Positions 1 through 9,428 are shown, counted from the stretch's first letter. The stretch is 14,745 nt of DNA from an uncultured Gemella sp. (GCA_927911695.1 CAKMQO010000250.1:1-14745); one strand, 5' to 3'. The notes: generated by a model not told the origin, from the sequence alone. Program-made: numbers and translations.

Positions 1-585
1 CTACCGTCTACTATATCTATAAAATCATGTGTTCTAGCATCTAAGAATACAAAGCTCATTCCATTTTTACTATCTTTAGTTGATTTTATTTCATCAAAAC
101 ATAGGTGCTCTGGTAAATTTTAATGAGTCTTAATTTCTAATACTTCTTTACATGATACTACTGTAGATACTGATACATTACTTAATTCAGCTATATCTTT
201 AAAAGATAATATTTTTAGCTAGATTCTTCATAATATAAAATATAAGATTTTTTAGATATACTGCAGTGCTTTTTACAAATGATATTTCAACACAAAACTT
301 AGAATTACACTCTCTACATTTAAAGCGTTGTTTTTTTTAATCTTAGATATGTAGGACATTCTGACATCTTTAATAAAGCTACTTTTAATGAATCTCCAAA
401 TCCATTTTTCACTATATTATTTCCTTCTTTCTTACAGCCACAGTTTGTACAACACTTTGGTTCATATGATAAAGTTCCATAGAATATGAATGTATCTTGA
501 CCATCTACATTGATTAGTCAAGTTTATCCTCCATAGTTATAGTTTGGTCTTTTATTAATAGTAAATTTGTGATAAAATTATTCAT
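1..585 (-). pseudogene. ISL3-family transposase, decayed and cut by the window edge
   Basis: Reading leftward from ATG 585-583 (preceded by GAAAGGAT), the conceptual protein begins MNNFITNLLLIKDQ, has a Cys-rich zinc-binding N-terminus (CCTNCGC, later CRECNSKFC), an HTH-like stretch (FKDIAELSNVSVSTV) and the start of a DDE-type catalytic region (LCFDEIKSTKD, then FVFLDARTHDFIDIVDGR). This order is typical of ISL3 transposases. It cannot be read in one frame: there are shifts near 511-518, in an eight-T run at 331-338 and near 204-210, plus an in-frame stop at 120-122. The C-terminal two thirds lie outside the window. The gene is almost certainly dead. The family call is from remembered motif patterns, not a search. 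Confidence 0.8.
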
Positions 586-799
586 GACAAATATCCTTTC
601 TTAGTTAATTATTTTTGTACACCTTAATTATATTGGATATTTGTCTTTTGTATATAAAAATTGAAATCCGGGGCTGGAATTTTTTCCATGCCCCGGATTT
701 AGTATATAACCTTATTTTTTGAACTATGTAAGAATGTCTATAATCGATGTATAAGATAATTTTATAATTTCTTTTTTTACTGCAAACCCCATACTCACA
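586..799. other. AT-rich spacer between the IS remnant and folP
   Basis: No coding frame is visible here. Apart from the transposase ribosome binding site (about 591-600) and the hairpin at 664-700 it is plain AT-rich sequence, presumably containing the IS end. Confidence 0.5.
664..700. repeat. GC-rich perfect inverted repeat beside the IS remnant
   Basis: An 11-bp perfect inverted repeat, AAATCCGGGGC and GCCCCGGATTT, encloses 15 bases that themselves pair as TGGAA/TTCCA. It is the most GC-rich stretch of the spacer and lies upstream of the transposase start. On the minus strand a T-run follows shortly after the stem, so it could stop outside transcription from entering the IS. It may belong to the IS end, but no clear terminal repeat or target duplication could be assigned. 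Confidence 0.6.
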
Positions 800-808
800 T
801 GATATAAT
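800..808 (+). promoter_or_regulatory. Extended -10 promoter for folP
   Basis: TGATATAAT (TG-N-TATAAT) is a consensus extended -10 box 37 bases before the folP start. Only a poor -35 (CTGCAA at 780-785, 17-bp spacing) is present, as is usual when the TG extension compensates. An AAGGTG ribosome binding site follows at 835-840. Confidence 0.7.
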
Positions 809-845
809 AGTAGGGTATGTAAAAATAAAACTATAAGGTGATAGA

Positions 846-1649
846 ATGAATAAATTAAAACAATTATTAAATGAAAAAAAATATTTAATTATGGGAATAT
901 TGAACTTTACTCCGGATTCTTTTTCGGATGGAGGAGATTTTTATGATGTGGAAGCTGCGATAGAAGGTATTCGTAAGATGGTAGCTGAAGGTGCGGATAT
1001 TATTGATATCGGTGCTGAATCGACTGGTCCAGGTTCTACTGTAGTTAGCGAAGAGGATGAACTTGCTAGATTACAAAGCGTATTTCCAACATTAAGAAAA
1101 ACATTCCCTGATGTGTGCTTTAGCGTTGATACGTATAAGCCTAATGTAGCTGAATACATGATTGAAGCAGGAGTAGATGTACTAAATGACGTAAATGGTG
1201 CTAAAGGAAGTACTATGGCTAATGTCGCTGCTAAACATGATATTCCTATCTTTATTATGCACAATGGTGGTGTAGAAGAAGGGCAAGAGATTGAGCAAGT
1301 TGTACGTGAATTAGGTGAGAGCGTTGATATTTGTCTAAATGCAGGTGTGAAGAAAGAAAACATAATTGTCGATCCTGGAATGGGATTTGGTAAAACTGCA
1401 GAAGCTAATTTAGAAATTACACGAAAATTAGAGTTACTTAATTCACTAGGTTGTGAAATCTTATATGCGGTGAGTAGAAAGAGAACGACGAATTATGTGT
1501 TAGGTGGTAATAGTAATCCGAAAGATAGAGATATAGTAAGTGCGGCTTTATCATTAGAAGCGGTGAAACGAGGAGCTAGAATGGTACGTGTTCATAATGT
1601 AAAAGTTATGAAAGAAGCATTAATAACTTATGAAATAATTAATGGCTAA
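846..1649 (+). CDS. folP: Dihydropteroate synthase
   Basis: Condenses p-aminobenzoate with 6-hydroxymethyl-dihydropterin diphosphate to give dihydropteroate in cytosolic folate synthesis; this is the sulfonamide target. At 267 residues it has the normal length of the single-domain TIM-barrel enzyme. Visible motifs are MGILNFTPDSFSDGG (16-30), DIGAESTGPGS (54-64), SVDTYK (93-98), NDVNG (114-118), IMHN (137-140), DPGMGFGKT (176-184), SRK (210-212) and RVHNV (248-252). The pterin-site Asp/Asn and the Ser-Arg-Lys and Arg-x-His phosphate/pABA residues are kept. The usual substrate-loop STRPG reads STGPG, so the conserved Arg is Gly61. Start ATG 846 is supported by AAGGTG at 835-840. No folK, folB or folE is adjacent; the downstream helicase gene follows after 20 bp, suggesting cotranscription. 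Confidence 0.93.
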   Translation: MNKLKQLLNEKKYLIMGILNFTPDSFSDGGDFYDVEAAIEGIRKMVAEGADIIDIGAESTGPGSTVVSEEDELARLQSVFPTLRKTFPDVCFSVDTYKPNVAEYMIEAGVDVLNDVNGAKGSTMANVAAKHDIPIFIMHNGGVEEGQEIEQVVRELGESVDICLNAGVKKENIIVDPGMGFGKTAEANLEITRKLELLNSLGCEILYAVSRKRTTNYVLGGNSNPKDRDIVSAALSLEAVKRGARMVRVHNVKVMKEALITYEIING

Positions 1650-1669
1650 TCTAATAAAAGGAGGTTAAA

Positions 1670-4482
1670 ATGAAGAATACATTTGTTTATAATAATCATT
1701 TAGAAGCGAAGAAAGTTCTTAGTACGCTCGAGAGTGAATTAGAAATGTGCGATGAATTTATTTTCAGCGTGGCATTTATTTCAGAAAGTGGTTTGACTAG
1801 TTTACTTCAAACTTTGAAAAATTTAGAAGAAAAAAATATCCGTGGAAAGATTTTAACGACGAATTATTTATATTTTAATACTCCTAAAGTATTAGAGAAA
1901 TTGTCTAATTTCAAAAATATTTCTCTAAAGATTTATGATTGTGTAGAAAATAAACACGGCTTCCACACTAAAGGTTATTTATTTAGATATGGTGATTCAT
2001 GGAAGGTACTGATGGGAAGTTCTAACTTAACGAGTGCAGCACTTACGATAAATAAAGAATGGAATACCTTTATTGAAGGAGATAGGATTCTAGCTGATAA
2101 TATCTTAGATGAGTTTAATAGTTTATGGGAGAAATCTAAGTCTTACTCTGAAATAAAAGATAAGTATGTTGAAGAATTCGCTAGTAATCAGATTGAGACT
2201 GTTACTAAGAAAATTATTTCCGAGGAAATTAAACCGAATAAGATGCAAAGGAGTTTTATAGAAAATTTCGAAAAACTTCGTAATCAAGATAACAAGGGTC
2301 TTCTTATTTCTGCGACAGGAACTGGTAAGACATTTGCGGCTGCTTTTGCGATGAAGAGTATAGTTGCTAAGAGATTGTTGTTTATAGTCCATAGAGAACA
2401 GATTGCTCGTCAGGCGTTGGAGACGTTCAAGACTATTTTTGGAACTAGCCGCAGCTATGGTCTACTTACAGGTAAAGAGAAAAATATAGAAGCGGATTTC
2501 ATTTTTTCTACAGTTCAAACTATGTCTAAAGAAGATATTTTTAAGAGTTTTAACGATAGTCATTTTGATGAAATTATAATAGATGAGGTACATAGGGCAG
2601 GGGCTGACAGTTATCTTAGATTGATGGATTATTTCAAACCGACATTTTATCTAGGGATGACGGCAAGCCCTGATAGAACCGATAGTTTTAATATTTATGA
2701 ATTATTTAACAATAATATCGTTTATGAAGTTCGCTTAAAAGAAGCGATGGAAAATTCATTGTTATGTCCATTTCATTATTTCGGAATTAGTGATCTAGAA
2801 GTTGATGGTAAGGTTATTGACGAACTGAGCGAGTTTTCAAATCTAGTGTCTAATGAACGTGTTGAGCATATTATAAGTAAAATTAATTATTATGGCTATT
2901 CAGGAGATAGGGTAAAGGGTCTAGTTTTCTGTTCGTCAAAACAAGAAGCTAAGGTACTGAGTGAAGAATTTAACACACGTGGGTATAATACTACTAGCTT
3001 AACAGGGGAAGATAGTCAGGAACGACGTGAACAGGAGATTTCTAAGTTAGTTGCGAATGATGGTGATATGTTAGACTATATATTTACCGTAGATATTTTC
3101 AATGAAGGGGTAGATATACCAGAGGTTAATCAGGTAATTATGTTGAGACCCACTCAAAGTTCTATTATTTTTATTCAGCAGTTGGGGCGTGGTTTGCGAA
3201 AATCTGCGAATAAAGAGTTTGTTGTAATAATAGATTTTATAGCCAATTATAAAAATAACTTTTTAATCCCTGTGGCTCTATCTGGAGACAATAGTTATGA
3301 TAAAGATACTGTAAGGAAATTTTTATCTCAAGGGACTAGGTATATTCCGGGGATGTCGACTATTCATTTTGATGAAATCTCTAAACAGAGAATTTATAGT
3401 GCGATAGACAATGTGAAGTTAAACACGTGGTTATTCGTTACTGATGAATATAATAAGCTAAAAAATAAACTAGGAAGAATACCTACGTATTCAGACTTTG
3501 AGAACTATGACGCTATAGATGTTAGAAAGATTTTCGAAGTAGCAGGAAGTTATTATTTATTTTTAACTAAGAAGGAAAAACATTTTAAATATGGTGGAAA
3601 ACTGTTAAAGACCGCAGAGAATATGCTAAATTTTGTTTCTACTAATTTAATCTTGAGTAAAAAGATAGAAGAACTTATAATTTTAGATTTGTTATTAGAT
3701 GATAAGAAGCGTAATATTCTTAAAGCTTTTGAAGAAATTATGTTAAGAGACTATAATAAATTTATCGCAGATTATGAGTTGGATGTTAGTAGAAAGATAC
3801 TTACTAACAATTTCGTAACTAGTAGTGTCACTAAGAAAAAGTTTCACGATTGTATATTTTTAGATGAGAATGTTGCTGAGATAAGAATGTCTAAAGAATT
3901 TGAAGAACAGCTACAATCAGAGATTTTTAGGGAATTGTTACAAGATTTGGTAGACTATGGAATTTACAGATATAATAAAAATTACAAAGATAATTATACA
4001 AAGATACTAATTTTGTATTATATGAGAAATATAGTTTCGAAGATATTTGTAAATTATTCTCATGGGGAATTAACTATGTGCCACTCGCTATAGGTGGTTA
4101 TAAATACGATGAAAGAACGAAGACTTTGCCTGTATTTATTAACTACGATATTGATGAAAATTCATTTAACCGAGATTATACACATGGATTTTTACCGGAT
4201 AATGGATTTACTTCGATGTCGAAGCCGAGAAGGAATTTAGAATCGAAAGAGTGCGACTATTTCTATAATAATGAAACGAAAATCTATCTATTTATGAGGA
4301 AAAATAAAGACGATAAAGATGGAGCACGAATATTTTATTTCCTAGGTGAGATGAAGACGACAGGAGAACCTAAATTAGTAGCTAGAGAAAGAAGCGGAGA
4401 TACTGTAATTCAGTTCTTTTACAAAATACAGACACCAATTCGTGAAGATATGTATGAATATTTCACGAGGGATAGAATATAA
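1670..4482 (+). pseudogene. PLD-nuclease/DEAH helicase with C-terminal DUF3427-like domain, frameshifted
   Basis: Superfamily 2 helicase fused to a phospholipase D-type nuclease. Residues 1-160 hold a PLD half-site (H99-x-K101, then GSSN at 116-119). The helicase core shows Walker A ATGTGKT (215-221), DEVH (305-308), TAS (331-333) and motif VI QQLGRGLR (503-510). The remainder resembles the DUF3427 region of such helicases. The first frame ends at 4093, but the reading continues in another frame through LYEKYSFEDICKLFSWG to 4482. The shift lies at 3991-4002 and is repaired by one extra A in the AAA at 4000-4002 (ACA AAA GAT), giving about 937 residues. A strong ribosome binding site (AAAAGGAGG, 1656-1664) precedes the start. 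PLD-helicase fusions of this sort are often accessory or defence-linked; a role in DNA repair or phage defence here is inference. No methylase or other restriction subunit is nearby. Confidence 0.82.
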
Positions 4483-4495
4483 AATATAATAGATT

Positions 4496-4558
4496 AAAGA
4501 GTAACTAAGACGAATTTGAGTCTATGGGAATTAGGATTTCATTTAGTTGCTCTTTTTA
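4496..4558 (+). terminator. Terminator after the folP-helicase unit
   Basis: A 13-bp stem (4496-4508 AAAGAGTAACTAA with 4543-4555 TTAGTTGCTCTTT, one G-T wobble) encloses a loop of about 34 bases and runs into TTTTT. The loop is longer than in a classical intrinsic terminator, but position and T-run fit. Confidence 0.6.
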
Positions 4559-4598
4559 TTAATCGTGAGGAATTTAAAGTTTGATGATGAATATTTTA

Positions 4599-4637
4599 AA
4601 TTTTCAAAAAAAACTATACAATATATTGAAAATTCAA
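4599..4637. repeat. Inverted repeat overlapping the transporter -35 box
   Basis: AATTTTCAA (4599-4607) and TTGAAAATT (4626-4634) form a 9-bp perfect inverted repeat, and TTGAA-AA-TTCAA (4626-4637) is a second nested palindrome. The right arm contains the -35 hexamer of the transporter promoter, so a repressor or activator site is possible. Confidence 0.4.
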
Positions 4638-4654
4638 CCATATCAATGTAAAAT
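4626..4654 (+). promoter_or_regulatory. Promoter of the MFS transporter gene
   Basis: TTGAAA (4626-4631) and TAAAAT (4649-4654) are separated by 17 bp, about 27 bases before the start codon. This leaves a leader of roughly 20 bases holding only the ribosome binding site AGGAGG (4667-4672). Confidence 0.6.
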
Positions 4655-4681
4655 ATAAAATAATATAGGAGGTGGTATTCG

Positions 4682-5918
4682 ATGAATATTTTCTTGAAAA
4701 ATAAACTCTATAGGTTATTCACTATTTCATCGGCATTTGGGAATGCTGGTAGAACGTTATTTGATATTGCGTTTATTATTTATGCGACAAGTTTACCGAA
4801 TCCAGAATTAGCTGTGAGTATAGTGTCAATAGCCACGACATTACCTTATATTATCTCGTTTATCTTAGGGTATTTTGCAGATCAGACAAAAGATAAGTAC
4901 AACAGAATATTATCGACAAGATTTTATCAGTTTTTTATTATTTTCGTTATTCGCCTTGGTGTGTATTTATGGAGTCAAATGGTGGATTTTTATTGTATTA
5001 GTATTTGTAAATGTAGTTGCTGATATTCTAGGTGGATATAATAGCTATTTATCAATGTCAATAAATACTAGATTGGTGCGCAAAGAACAGTTAAGTGAAG
5101 CATTAGCATTTATCAGTTCTATAAACAATACAATCTCATTTGCCGGAAAAGCCGTTGGAGTATTCATTTTAGGGCTTCTAAGTTACAATTACTCATACTT
5201 TGGTATGTTAAATGCAGCACTATTCTTGATAGCATTTTTAATACTGGCAAAATATAAAAATACGATGAAAGCAGAGATTGGCAGTTTTAAAATTAATAAT
5301 AAAGAGAAGGTAAGTACTAAAAGATTTTTAAAGGATACTATTGAAAACTTTAAAATACTTCATGAAATAAAGAAAATATATAATTTTGTTATACTATTTT
5401 TAGGGATGAATTTTTATTCATCCGCAATGTTTGCCTTACTTTTAGTAATTTTAGTAAAAAATGATAGCTTATTATTTGGGAATGTAGCCTATACTATCAC
5501 TTTATTAGAAATTGTGGAAGTAGTTAGTACAATTGCCGGAGGAGTTTACCAAATTAGTTTTTATAAGAATATGAGTTTGAGAAATAATGCTATATTAGAA
5601 ATAATTTTATTCATTATGTATGTAGGAAATCTATTGATACTTCAAAATAAATTTATACTTGTTATTTTAACTATAGTAATAGGTTACTTCGCAGGAATAT
5701 CGAATCCAAAATTAGATGCATTGATTTTACAATCAGTGCCTGAGGAAAAACAAACGTCAATATATAGTATTTTTAGTACTGTTATTACTATCTCAGTACC
5801 AATAGGAACAACAGTAATATTATTTTTCGCTAACGCTATTAGTGCATCTTTTGCATTATATAGTTTATTACTATTATTAATTATAGTTTTAGTATATTCA
5901 TTTAAAGTAAAAGAGTAA
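4682..5918 (+). pseudogene. MFS efflux-type transporter, frameshifted
   Basis: Integral membrane protein of the major facilitator superfamily, with about twelve hydrophobic segments once the frames are joined. The cytosolic loop after the second segment reads GYFADQTKDK, a divergent motif A (G-x3-D-x2-x-x-[RK]). The general look is that of the MefA/multidrug-type exporters, but the substrate cannot be told. The first frame stops at 5023 and the rest lies in the next frame. Removing one T from the six-T run at 4931-4936 gives a continuous RFYQFLLFSLFALVCIYG and a normal 411-residue protein. The start at 4682 has a strong AGGAGG site and its own promoter. Expression is separated from the helicase by a terminator. 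The gene is truncated if the extra T is real, or intact if it is a sequencing error. Confidence 0.8.
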
Positions 5919-5919
5919 T

Positions 5920-5950
5920 AAAAAATCCCCTTAGATTTTTCTAAGGGGAT
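5920..5950 (-). terminator. Intrinsic terminator of adhE, shared convergent spacer
   Basis: An 11-bp perfect stem, ATCCCCTTAGA (5925-5935) and TCTAAGGGGAT (5940-5950), has a four-base loop. On the minus strand it is followed by six T (5925-5920), so it terminates adhE transcription. In the plus direction no T-run follows, though the hairpin sits directly after the transporter stop and may protect that 3' end. Confidence 0.8.
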
Positions 5951-6018
5951 GCTTCTATTCATTACTTCTTGGATGAAAGGAAGTATGAATTTAATGTTTA
6001 GTTATTTGAATGAATAGC

Positions 6019-8663
6019 TTATTGATTTTCTACGAATTTTTTCTCATCGAATCCAAACCAAGCTGCTTCCATGATACCTTCCATATCTTTGATTAGAGCT
6101 AATCTTGGGTTAGCTGGAGTACATTGATCTTCATATGCATCCATTGCTAGAGTAGGTAGAGCTGCTTTGAATGCTTCGTAATCTACACCGTGGTCTCTGA
6201 AGGACATTGGAGTTCCTACACGTTTACCAAGTTCGAATACTGCTTGAGCATAAGAATCAACTGCTTGTTCAGGAGTATCAGCTTTTAACCCTAGCATACG
6301 AGCGATATCTTGGAATCTTTCATCAGCTTGATAGTGTTCGTATTTAGGCCATAGAGCCACTTTACCTGGACGAGTACCGTTGTATTTGATTACGTATGGT
6401 AATAATGTTGCGTTTGTTTCACCGTGTACAGTGTGGAATTTACCTCCGATTTTATGAGCCATTGAGTGAGAAATTCCTAAGAATGCGTTAGCGAAAGCCA
6501 TACCTGCTAAACAAGAAGCATTGTGCATTTTTTTCTCTAGCGTCTTTGTCGAATTCTTTAACAGATTTTTCTAAGTTTTCGAATACAAGTTTGATTGCAC
6601 GAAGTGCTAATCCGTCAGTGTAATCGTTAGCAAGTATAGAAGTATATGCTTCAGTTGCGTGAGTAAGTACGTCCATACCTGTTGCAGCTGTTGGTCTAGC
6701 TGGTACTGTTTGAACTAGTACTGGGTCAACGATTGCTACGTGCGGAGTGATAGCATAGTCTGCTAACGGATATTTTTTATCATTTTCTTTATCAGAGATT
6801 ACAGCGAAAGGAGTAACTTCACTACCTGTACCTGAAGTAGTTGGAATAGCTATAAATTTAGCTTTTTGACCTAAGTGTGGGTATTTTACTGTACGTTTTC
6901 TTATGTCAGCGAATTTTTGAACTAATTCAGTGAAGTCTGCATCTGGTCTTTCGTAGAATAACCACATGATTTTTGCTGCGTCCATTGGAGAACCACCACC
7001 TAGAGCTACAATTGCATCCGGTTTAAAAGTATTCATGATTTCTACTCCACGTTTTACAGTTGTGATATCAGGGTTAGGTTCTACTCCTGCGAATACTTCA
7101 TATTGGACTTTGTTTTTACGACGATTTAATTGATCGATAATGCGGCCTGCGAAACCAAGTTTAACCATAGATTCATCAGTTATTATCATTACTCTCTCTA
7201 AACCCTCCATTTCACTTAGATATTTGATTGCATTTGGTTCAAAGTAAATTTTTGGAGGCAATTTAAACCATTGCATATTGTTGTTTCTACGTCCGATTAA
7301 TTTGATGTTTAGTAAGTTTATAGCATTTACGTTACCTGATACTGAGTTACGTCCATAGCTACCACATCCAAGAGTTAGTGATGGGATGAATGCATTGTAA
7401 ACATCTCCGATTCCTCCGAATGTAGATGGAGAGTTCCAAACTACACGACAAGCACGAACAACTCTACCAAATTCTTCAGCAACTTCTTCGTCTTGAGTAT
7501 GAATTGCTGCAGTGTGCCCTAATCCGTTAAACTCAACCATTTGTCTAGATTTTTCAATACCATCTTCAGTACTTGTAGATTTTAATACTGCTAATACTGG
7601 TGATAATTTTTCACGTGTAAGTGGTTCTTTTTCTCCGACTTCGCTACATTCAGCAGCTAGAATTACAGTTCCTTTTGGCACTTCAAAACCAGCTAATTTA
7701 GCAATTTCTGTAGCAGGTTTACCTACGATTACAGAGTTTTAATTTAGCTCCACCGCAGTTTTTAGAGTTTGCTTCTACACCGAATAGTAAGTTTTCTAGT
7801 AGAGCTTTTTCTTTTTTAGTTACGAAGTGAACCCTGTGAGATTTCATAATTTTAACGAATTCAGAGTATAATTCTTTATCAACGATTGCAGCTTGTTCAC
7901 TGGCACAAATCATACCATTGTCGAATGCTTTACTTAATACGATGTCGTTAACAGCTTGTTTTAGTTTAGCATCTTTGTGTACATAAGCAGGTACGTTACC
8001 AGCACCAACACCTAGAGCAGGTTTACCACAAGAGTATGCTGCGCGAACCATTGCATTACCACCAGTAGCAAGTATTGTAGCTACACCATCGTGGTTCATT
8101 AAAGCGTGCGTTCCTTCCATAGATGGTTTTTCGATGAATTGGATACAGTTTTCAGGAGCCCCTGCTTTAACTGCTGCATCACGAACGATACGTGCCGCTT
8201 GTTTAGAACACTCATTAGCAGATGGGTGGAAACTGAATACGATTGGGTTACGTGTTTTTAAACAGATTAGAGATTTGAAAATTGTTGTTGAAGTTGGGTT
8301 AGTTGTTGGAACAACGCCACAAACAACACCCACAGGTTCAGCTATCGCAGTAAGTCCATCAACATCATTTTTTTCCACTACTCCAACAGTTTTAAGGCCG
8401 CGCATATAGTTTACAATATATTCACATGCGTATAGGTTCTTAATAGCTTTGTCTTCAATTACTCCGCGACCTGTTTCGTTAACTGCAGCTGCGGCAAGAG
8501 GTCCGTGAGCTTCAAGTGCAGCTACGGCTGCAGCTTGGACTATTGCATCAATTTTTTCTTGATCTTCAATTGTTTTAAATTCTTCTAAAGCTACTAGAGC
8601 TTTTGAAACTAGTGTGTTTACTTCTTCAGCAGGGCTAATAGTTTGTAATTTTTCTTTTGTCAT
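6019..8663 (-). pseudogene. adhE: Bifunctional acetaldehyde-CoA/alcohol dehydrogenase, two frameshifts
   Basis: Fermentative enzyme reducing acetyl-CoA to acetaldehyde and then ethanol with two NADH; the family forms spirosome filaments in the cytosol. The N-terminal CoA-acylating aldehyde dehydrogenase half (about residues 1-450) shows the catalytic Cys253 in GMICASEQAA and a TGGNAMV nucleotide region. The iron-dependent alcohol dehydrogenase half shows GGGSPMDAAK, PTTSGTGSEVTPF, GMDVLTHATEAY and the metal His-rich GISHSMAHKIGG and FHTVHGETNA. Three frames are needed: one extra T in 7737-7740 (repair restores AKLNSVIVGKPA) and one extra T in the seven-T run 6528-6534 (repair restores DAREKMHNASCLAG). 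The corrected length is 880 residues, normal for AdhE. Start ATG 8663-8661 has a clear AAAGGAGT site. The gene is intact only if both extra bases are sequencing errors. Confidence 0.93.
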
Positions 8664-8753
8664 GATATTTAACTCCTTTGTATTAGATTGTTTCTATAAG
8701 AATAAGAGAATTAGGAAGATGATATTTTCTTAAAATCCATCTAATGTTATCTA

Positions 8754-8766
8754 TTGTTATAAACAA
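8754..8766. promoter_or_regulatory. Small palindrome in the adhE leader
   Basis: TTGTT-ATA-AACAA is a perfect 13-bp palindrome located just downstream of the predicted adhE start of transcription. Redox repressor Rex, a known regulator of adhE in Gram-positives, binds longer TTGTGA-N6-TCACAA-like sites, so this is at best a weak resemblance. Confidence 0.25.
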
Positions 8767-8787
8767 CCTTTATTTGATTACAAACTT

Positions 8788-8816
8788 ATTTTATCATTAT
8801 ATTCAGCACTAGTAAA
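8788..8816 (-). promoter_or_regulatory. Probable adhE promoter
   Basis: On the minus strand TTTACT (8816-8811) and TAAAAT (8793-8788) are 17 bp apart, giving a leader of roughly 115 bases. A TATAAT at 8797-8802 overlaps the spacer and is an alternative -10 with a poorer -35. Confidence 0.45.
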
Positions 8817-8829
8817 TATCTGTACTATA

Positions 8830-9320
8830 ACTGTTTTCTTGTATTAGGTTTATATTTTCTTATAAATGCAAAATGAAAGAATTCGTTTTCATAAAAAAAT
8901 AAAATTTAAAATTTTAAAACTGTTATATAAATATAATAGCTTTATAATATTAGTAGTAGAAGTCTATTATAAATAAACTTTAAAACGTATTATATAACAG
9001 TAACTTTATTTACATATAAGATGTAAAAGTTAAATAAAATAGTAAAAATAAAAAAACTTGTAAACGATAATACTTATCGATTACTGAATATTAAATTATT
9101 ATTATATAATAGAAGTAATAGATTTTAATAGATAAAATATTGAAATGAATTTAAGTGTAAAGTTTTAGTGTGCTTGTATTGATATTTTTATGATTATGTA
9201 AAAGATTCTTAGTTGAAATAATGATGAATAAATGAGATTCTTTATTAGGAATAGTGAAGTTTTGATAAGTATTATGGGGAATAGAGAATAAATAAAAAAA
9301 TTCAAAAAATTACAGTTATT
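8830..9320. other. Gene-poor AT-rich divergent spacer
   Basis: Between the adhE and rpsF promoters there is no plausible coding frame with a ribosome binding site. It holds a long-range inverted repeat (8919-8930 with 8990-9001), direct repeats of TTTAAAAC plus TTATATAA, several TATAAT-like hexamers (for example 8932-8937 and 8943-8948), and a short palindrome CGATAA-TAC-TTATCG (9065-9079). No RNA gene was recognised. Confidence 0.5.
8919..9001. repeat. 12-bp inverted repeat in the adhE-rpsF spacer
   Basis: ACTGTTATATAA (8919-8930) and TTATATAACAGT (8990-9001) are perfect inverted copies 59 bases apart. Each arm also lies near a TTTAAAAC, forming imperfect direct repeats (about 8913-8930 and 8979-8997). 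Confidence 0.45.
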
Positions 9321-9322
9321 AG

Positions 9323-9351
9323 TTGATTTTTGTTTTTATACTTGATATAAT
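9323..9351 (+). promoter_or_regulatory. Promoter of the rpsF-ssb-rpsR operon
   Basis: TTGATT (9323-9328), 17-bp spacer, TATAAT (9346-9351) with a TG extension (TGATATAAT). Transcription should start near 9358, right at the first leader hairpin. Confidence 0.8.
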
Positions 9352-9356
9352 AGTCG

Positions 9357-9412
9357 CTAGAGTAATTTTATTACTCCTTACTCTCTAATAGATTAGAGAG
9401 TCGCAAAGACCA
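9357..9412 (+). promoter_or_regulatory. Structured rpsF leader RNA with alternative pairings
   Basis: Two perfect hairpins follow one another: GAGTAAT/ATTACTC (9360-9376, 3-base loop) and ACTCTCTAAT/ATTAGAGAGT (9380-9401). A small GTC-GCAAA-GAC stem (9400-9410) precedes the AAAGGAGG ribosome site. GAGTAA can pair either with TTACTC at 9371-9376 or with a second TTACTC at 9378-9383; the latter would open hairpin two. rpsF operons often have an S6:S18-binding leader, but the CCG-containing signature remembered for that motif is not visible here. Confidence 0.5.
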
Positions 9413-9428
9413 AAAGGAGGTAACACAC

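Noticed and set aside
664..700. Terminator for folP upstream transcription on the plus strand
   Set aside because: No T-run follows the stem in the plus direction; it more likely belongs to the IS remnant.
941..1363. Minus-strand open frame of 140 codons
   Set aside because: It lies wholly inside folP on the other strand, lacks a ribosome binding site and has no recognisable domain.
3985..4005. Programmed ribosomal frameshift in the helicase
   Set aside because: No slippery heptamer with downstream pseudoknot is visible, and five similar homopolymer indels occur in unrelated genes of the window.
4078..4482. Separate small protein after the helicase
   Set aside because: Its sequence continues the helicase C-terminal domain, its ATG has no ribosome site, and homologous sequence continues upstream of that ATG in the same frame to about 4000.
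7512..8409. Plus-strand open frames (7512-7742 and 8134-8409)
   Set aside because: Both are antisense shadows of adhE with no ribosome site and no protein-like composition.
8754..8766. Rex operator for adhE
   Set aside because: The palindrome is only 13 bp and lacks the TTGTGA/TCACAA half-sites at the usual spacing, so it is kept only as an unnamed low-confidence site.
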